Positions 61,986-64,000 of a stretch of 64,000 nucleotides of DNA are shown here, piece by piece. The stretch is from an uncultured Flavobacterium sp. (lineage in GTDB: Bacteria > Bacteroidota > Bacteroidia > Flavobacteriales > Flavobacteriaceae): assembly GCF_946479975.1 (NCBI RefSeq), contig NZ_CAMLIX010000003.1:4854-68853 (forward strand), read 5' to 3'. The translations under genes were made by a program, and so were the position numbers. Positions within the stretch are counted from its first letter, which is position 1. Each line of letters starts with the position of its first letter. The notes under the pieces are model-generated. The model searched no databases. It saw only the letters and a program-made list of their open reading frames with translations, and was not told where the DNA came from.

Positions 61986-62834
61986 CTACCCCCCAACCAA
62001 TTCACCTCCATTAATATGAATAAACTGTCCTGTAATATAACTGCTGTCTTCGCAGGCCAGGAAGACATAGGCAGGTGCAACTTCAGAAGGCTGTCCAGCT
62101 CTTTCCATTGGATTGTCTTTTCCAAAATCAGATACTTTGTCAAAACTTGCTACAATCAGCGGCGTCCAGATCGGGCCGGGAGCAACTCCGTTGACACGTA
62201 TTTTCTTTTTAGCCAGCATACTTGAAAGCGATCTTGTAAAACTTACAATTGCGCCCTTTGTACTCGCATAATCTGCCAGATGTTCGCTGCCGCGAAAAGC
62301 AGTAACAGAAGTCGTATTGATTATTGCATCGCCTTCCTTTAAAAAGGCAAGCGCCGCTTTTGTGATATAGAAATAAGGATAAATATTAGTTTCAAACGTT
62401 TTGTGAAGCTGAGTTACCGTTATTTTTTCTAATTCGCTTTGCGGAAACTGAACAGCTGCGTTGTTTACAATAATATTAATATCCTTAAAAGTAGATTGGC
62501 ATTTTTTAATAGCAGCTTTGCAGAACTTTTCATCCTTTAAATCACCACTTATGAGCAGACATTCTCGTCCTTCTTTTTCTACCATTTCTTTCGTTTCAAG
62601 CGCATCTTTGTCTTCTTTTAAATAAACAATGGCAATGTTGGCGCCTTCTCTGGCAAAATGCACGGCAACACTTCGGCCAATACCGCTGTCACCGCCAGTT
62701 ATAAAAGCTGTTTTTCCTAATAACTTACCGCTTCCAACATAATTTTCTCTTATAATTTCTGGTTCGGGAGTCATCATATGTTCGTTACCAGGAAGATTTT
62801 GTTTTTGTTCGGGGAATGTTTTTGTCTTTTTCAT
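61986..62834 (-). CDS. SDR-family oxidoreductase (YhdG/YghA type)
   Basis: From ATG 62834 the protein has 282 residues. A short extension (MKKTKTFPEQKQNLPGNEHMMTPEPEIIRENY) typical of this subgroup precedes the Rossmann fold with GKTAFITGGDSGIGRSVAVHFAREGANIAIVY. The catalytic Ser-Tyr-Lys is visible as TTSVTAFRGSEHLADYASTKGAIVSF, and IRVNGVAPGPIWTPL follows. Related genes in Firmicutes and Proteobacteria are general-stress induced aldehyde or alcohol dehydrogenases of unknown substrate. An upstream in-frame ATG at 62855 would add seven residues and I consider it less likely. Confidence 0.93.
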   Translation of the reverse strand: MKKTKTFPEQKQNLPGNEHMMTPEPEIIRENYVGSGKLLGKTAFITGGDSGIGRSVAVHFAREGANIAIVYLKEDKDALETKEMVEKEGRECLLISGDLKDEKFCKAAIKKCQSTFKDINIIVNNAAVQFPQSELEKITVTQLHKTFETNIYPYFYITKAALAFLKEGDAIINTTSVTAFRGSEHLADYASTKGAIVSFTRSLSSMLAKKKIRVNGVAPGPIWTPLIVASFDKVSDFGKDNPMERAGQPSEVAPAYVFLACEDSSYITGQFIHINGGELVGG

Positions 62835-63219
62835 GATTTGTCTCTTTAAACACATTGTTCTTTAAAATTATATCAAATCGAGACTTAGACTTGTCTTAAA
62901 AGGACTTTTGTTTGTCTCAAAAAAAATAAAATGATCAAAATTGTGTGAAAATACATTCAATAAGGCAAAATTTTAAAATAACAAGAAAATTTGTAATAAC
63001 TTAAGTATCATTCTATAGCTGGCAATTTCAACTAAAAAGTGGGAATTGTGTAAAATATTTTGATTTAGATAAAAAACCAGCTGATAAATTTTGTTATACA
63101 TTTGAGAATTTACACGCCGTTTTAAAGAGTTACTTCTTAGAATTACTAGGAGAATAGGAAAATTTTTATATTTATTTAAAATCAATCATTTTGACTTACA
63201 ACAGATTTAAACTCCAAAC
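62835..63219. other. Promoter-bearing AT-rich spacer
   Basis: This 385-base divergent gap contains no ORF. TACATTTG at 63097-63104 matches TAnnTTTG on the plus strand and could start transcription of the next gene with a leader of about 115 bases. No repeat or hairpin stands out. Confidence 0.5.
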
Positions 63220-64000
63220 ATGGTATTAATTGTAGACGATATAAGGGCCAATATTATTGCCTTAAAGAAAACATTAGAGCTGCATAATATCGATGTTGAT
63301 AGTGCCGAATCTGGAGAAGAAGCTTTAAAGAAAATTCTAAAAACAGATTACTGCCTAATTATAATGGACGTTCAAATGCCGGGACTTGATGGCTTTGAGG
63401 TGGTGAAAATTCTGTCTGGAAACCAACGTACCAAAGATATTCCCGTTATATTTCTTTCGGCTCTTAATACCGAAAAGAAATATATTTTTAAAGGATATGA
63501 AACCGGCGCTGTAGAATATATTACAAAACCTGTAGATTCTGATTTGCTGATTTTAAAGGTTAAAACTTTTATCAAAATCTACGAACAGCAGAACGAACTT
63601 AAAGTAATGAAGGATCTTCTTTCTAAAGAAATTAAAATTAGAAAAGAAGCGCAGGATAATCTTGAAATCAAAATTGCAGAAAGAACTAAAGAATTGGTTC
63701 AGAAAAATGAAGAATTAGAACTTCGGAATCATGAATTACAGCAATTTTCATGGGTAGTATCGCATGATTTGAATGAACCCATCAGAAAAATTCAAATTTT
63801 TATCAAAATTATAAAAGATCTTTATCTCAAAACAGATGATAAAGCGATTGATTATGTAAATAGAACGATAAAGTCTGCTGAAAGAATGCAGACCTTAATT
63901 ACAGATCTATTGGCTTATTCCAGACTTTCGGCTCAGGTAAAACCAGAAAAAACAGATTTAAATGAAGTTTTACAAGAAGTTTTATCTGATTTTGATTACT
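63220..64000 (+). CDS. Receiver-histidine kinase fusion, 3' end cut by window edge
   Basis: The visible 260 residues start MVLIVDDIRANIIALKKTLE. The N-terminal receiver domain has the acid pair Asp6/Asp7, phosphoacceptor Asp50 (IIMDVQMPG) and Lys in YITKPVD. A coiled-coil signalling helix (about 125-170, rich in Lys/Glu and Arg) leads into a HisKA domain with His182 (SWVVSHDLNEPIRK). The catalytic HATPase domain must lie beyond the window. A receiver placed before the kinase, rather than after, marks it as an integrator of an upstream relay. It belongs to the same signalling style as the PAS kinase at 56.6-59.4 kb. Confidence 0.9.
   Translation, partial: MVLIVDDIRANIIALKKTLELHNIDVDSAESGEEALKKILKTDYCLIIMDVQMPGLDGFEVVKILSGNQRTKDIPVIFLSALNTEKKYIFKGYETGAVEYITKPVDSDLLILKVKTFIKIYEQQNELKVMKDLLSKEIKIRKEAQDNLEIKIAERTKELVQKNEELELRNHELQQFSWVVSHDLNEPIRKIQIFIKIIKDLYLKTDDKAIDYVNRTIKSAERMQTLITDLLAYSRLSAQVKPEKTDLNEVLQEVLSDFDY

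Noticed and set aside
61483..61986. Possible insertion-sequence remnant
   Set aside because: Perfect palindromes are present but no transposase frame or target-site duplication could be found.

Overview
The window reads as a chromosomal segment of a Flavobacterium-type Bacteroidota. The evidence is the low GC content, the near absence of Shine-Dalgarno sequences, and promoters of the Bacteroidota form (TTTG, about 19 bases, TAnnTTTG). The gene families also fit: ClpB, a YtxJ bacillithiol-type redoxin, OmpA and choice-of-anchor I envelope proteins, MiaE, a DUF6377 regulator, and GH3 and GH2 glycosidases. I found no phage, insertion sequence, CRISPR array, rRNA or tRNA. Genes at both window edges are cut.

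Layout. 1-7.7 kb: tail of a membrane protein, ytxJ, clpB, a 39-aa membrane peptide, a DUF808 protein, a small lipoprotein and aguB. 8-15 kb: OmpA-like protein, choice-of-anchor I lipoprotein, aguA (with aguB the agmatine-to-putrescine route), a secreted endonuclease/phosphatase-fold protein and fumarylacetoacetase. 15-22.7 kb: glyA, miaE, guaC, a GNAT acetyltransferase, a secreted YD-like protein, a pentapeptide-repeat protein and aspA. 22.8-26.8 kb: a two-component pair, a universal-stress-like protein and a bestrophin channel. 27-38.2 kb: a MocR-type regulator divergent from an EamA exporter, an acyl-CoA oxidase-like enzyme, a membrane-anchored DUF6377 regulator beside a GH3 glucosidase, an acyltransferase and an acidic orphan gene. 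38.3-47.8 kb: an ArsR regulator with an Old Yellow Enzyme and a visible operator, a TlpA thioredoxin, a GH2 galactosidase, and an AraC regulator, cupin and alcohol dehydrogenase group.

48-64 kb is the most unusual part. It packs genes typical of stress and DNA protection: a DUF4142 lipoprotein, a Rho-N/SAP-like small protein followed directly by a poxvirus-type topoisomerase IB, DUF1328, DUF5661, a very acidic disordered protein, a YciE-type ferritin-like protein, an Fpg/Nei glycosylase overlapping a DUF72 gene, a general-stress PNPOx protein, a single-domain response regulator facing a multi-PAS kinase, a SemiSWEET, a YhdG-type SDR, and the start of a receiver-kinase fusion. I infer that this is a stress/DNA-maintenance island. 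A CTATAACA-like motif recurs upstream of several of its genes.

Between genes the window is rich in structured repeats. They include perfect inverted repeats of 20-30 bp, a composite repeat block duplicated in tandem with a 292-bp period, a 47-bp terminator-like repeat flanking one orphan gene, and long word-like hairpins at gene ends. Most gene ends also carry ordinary hairpin-plus-T terminators.
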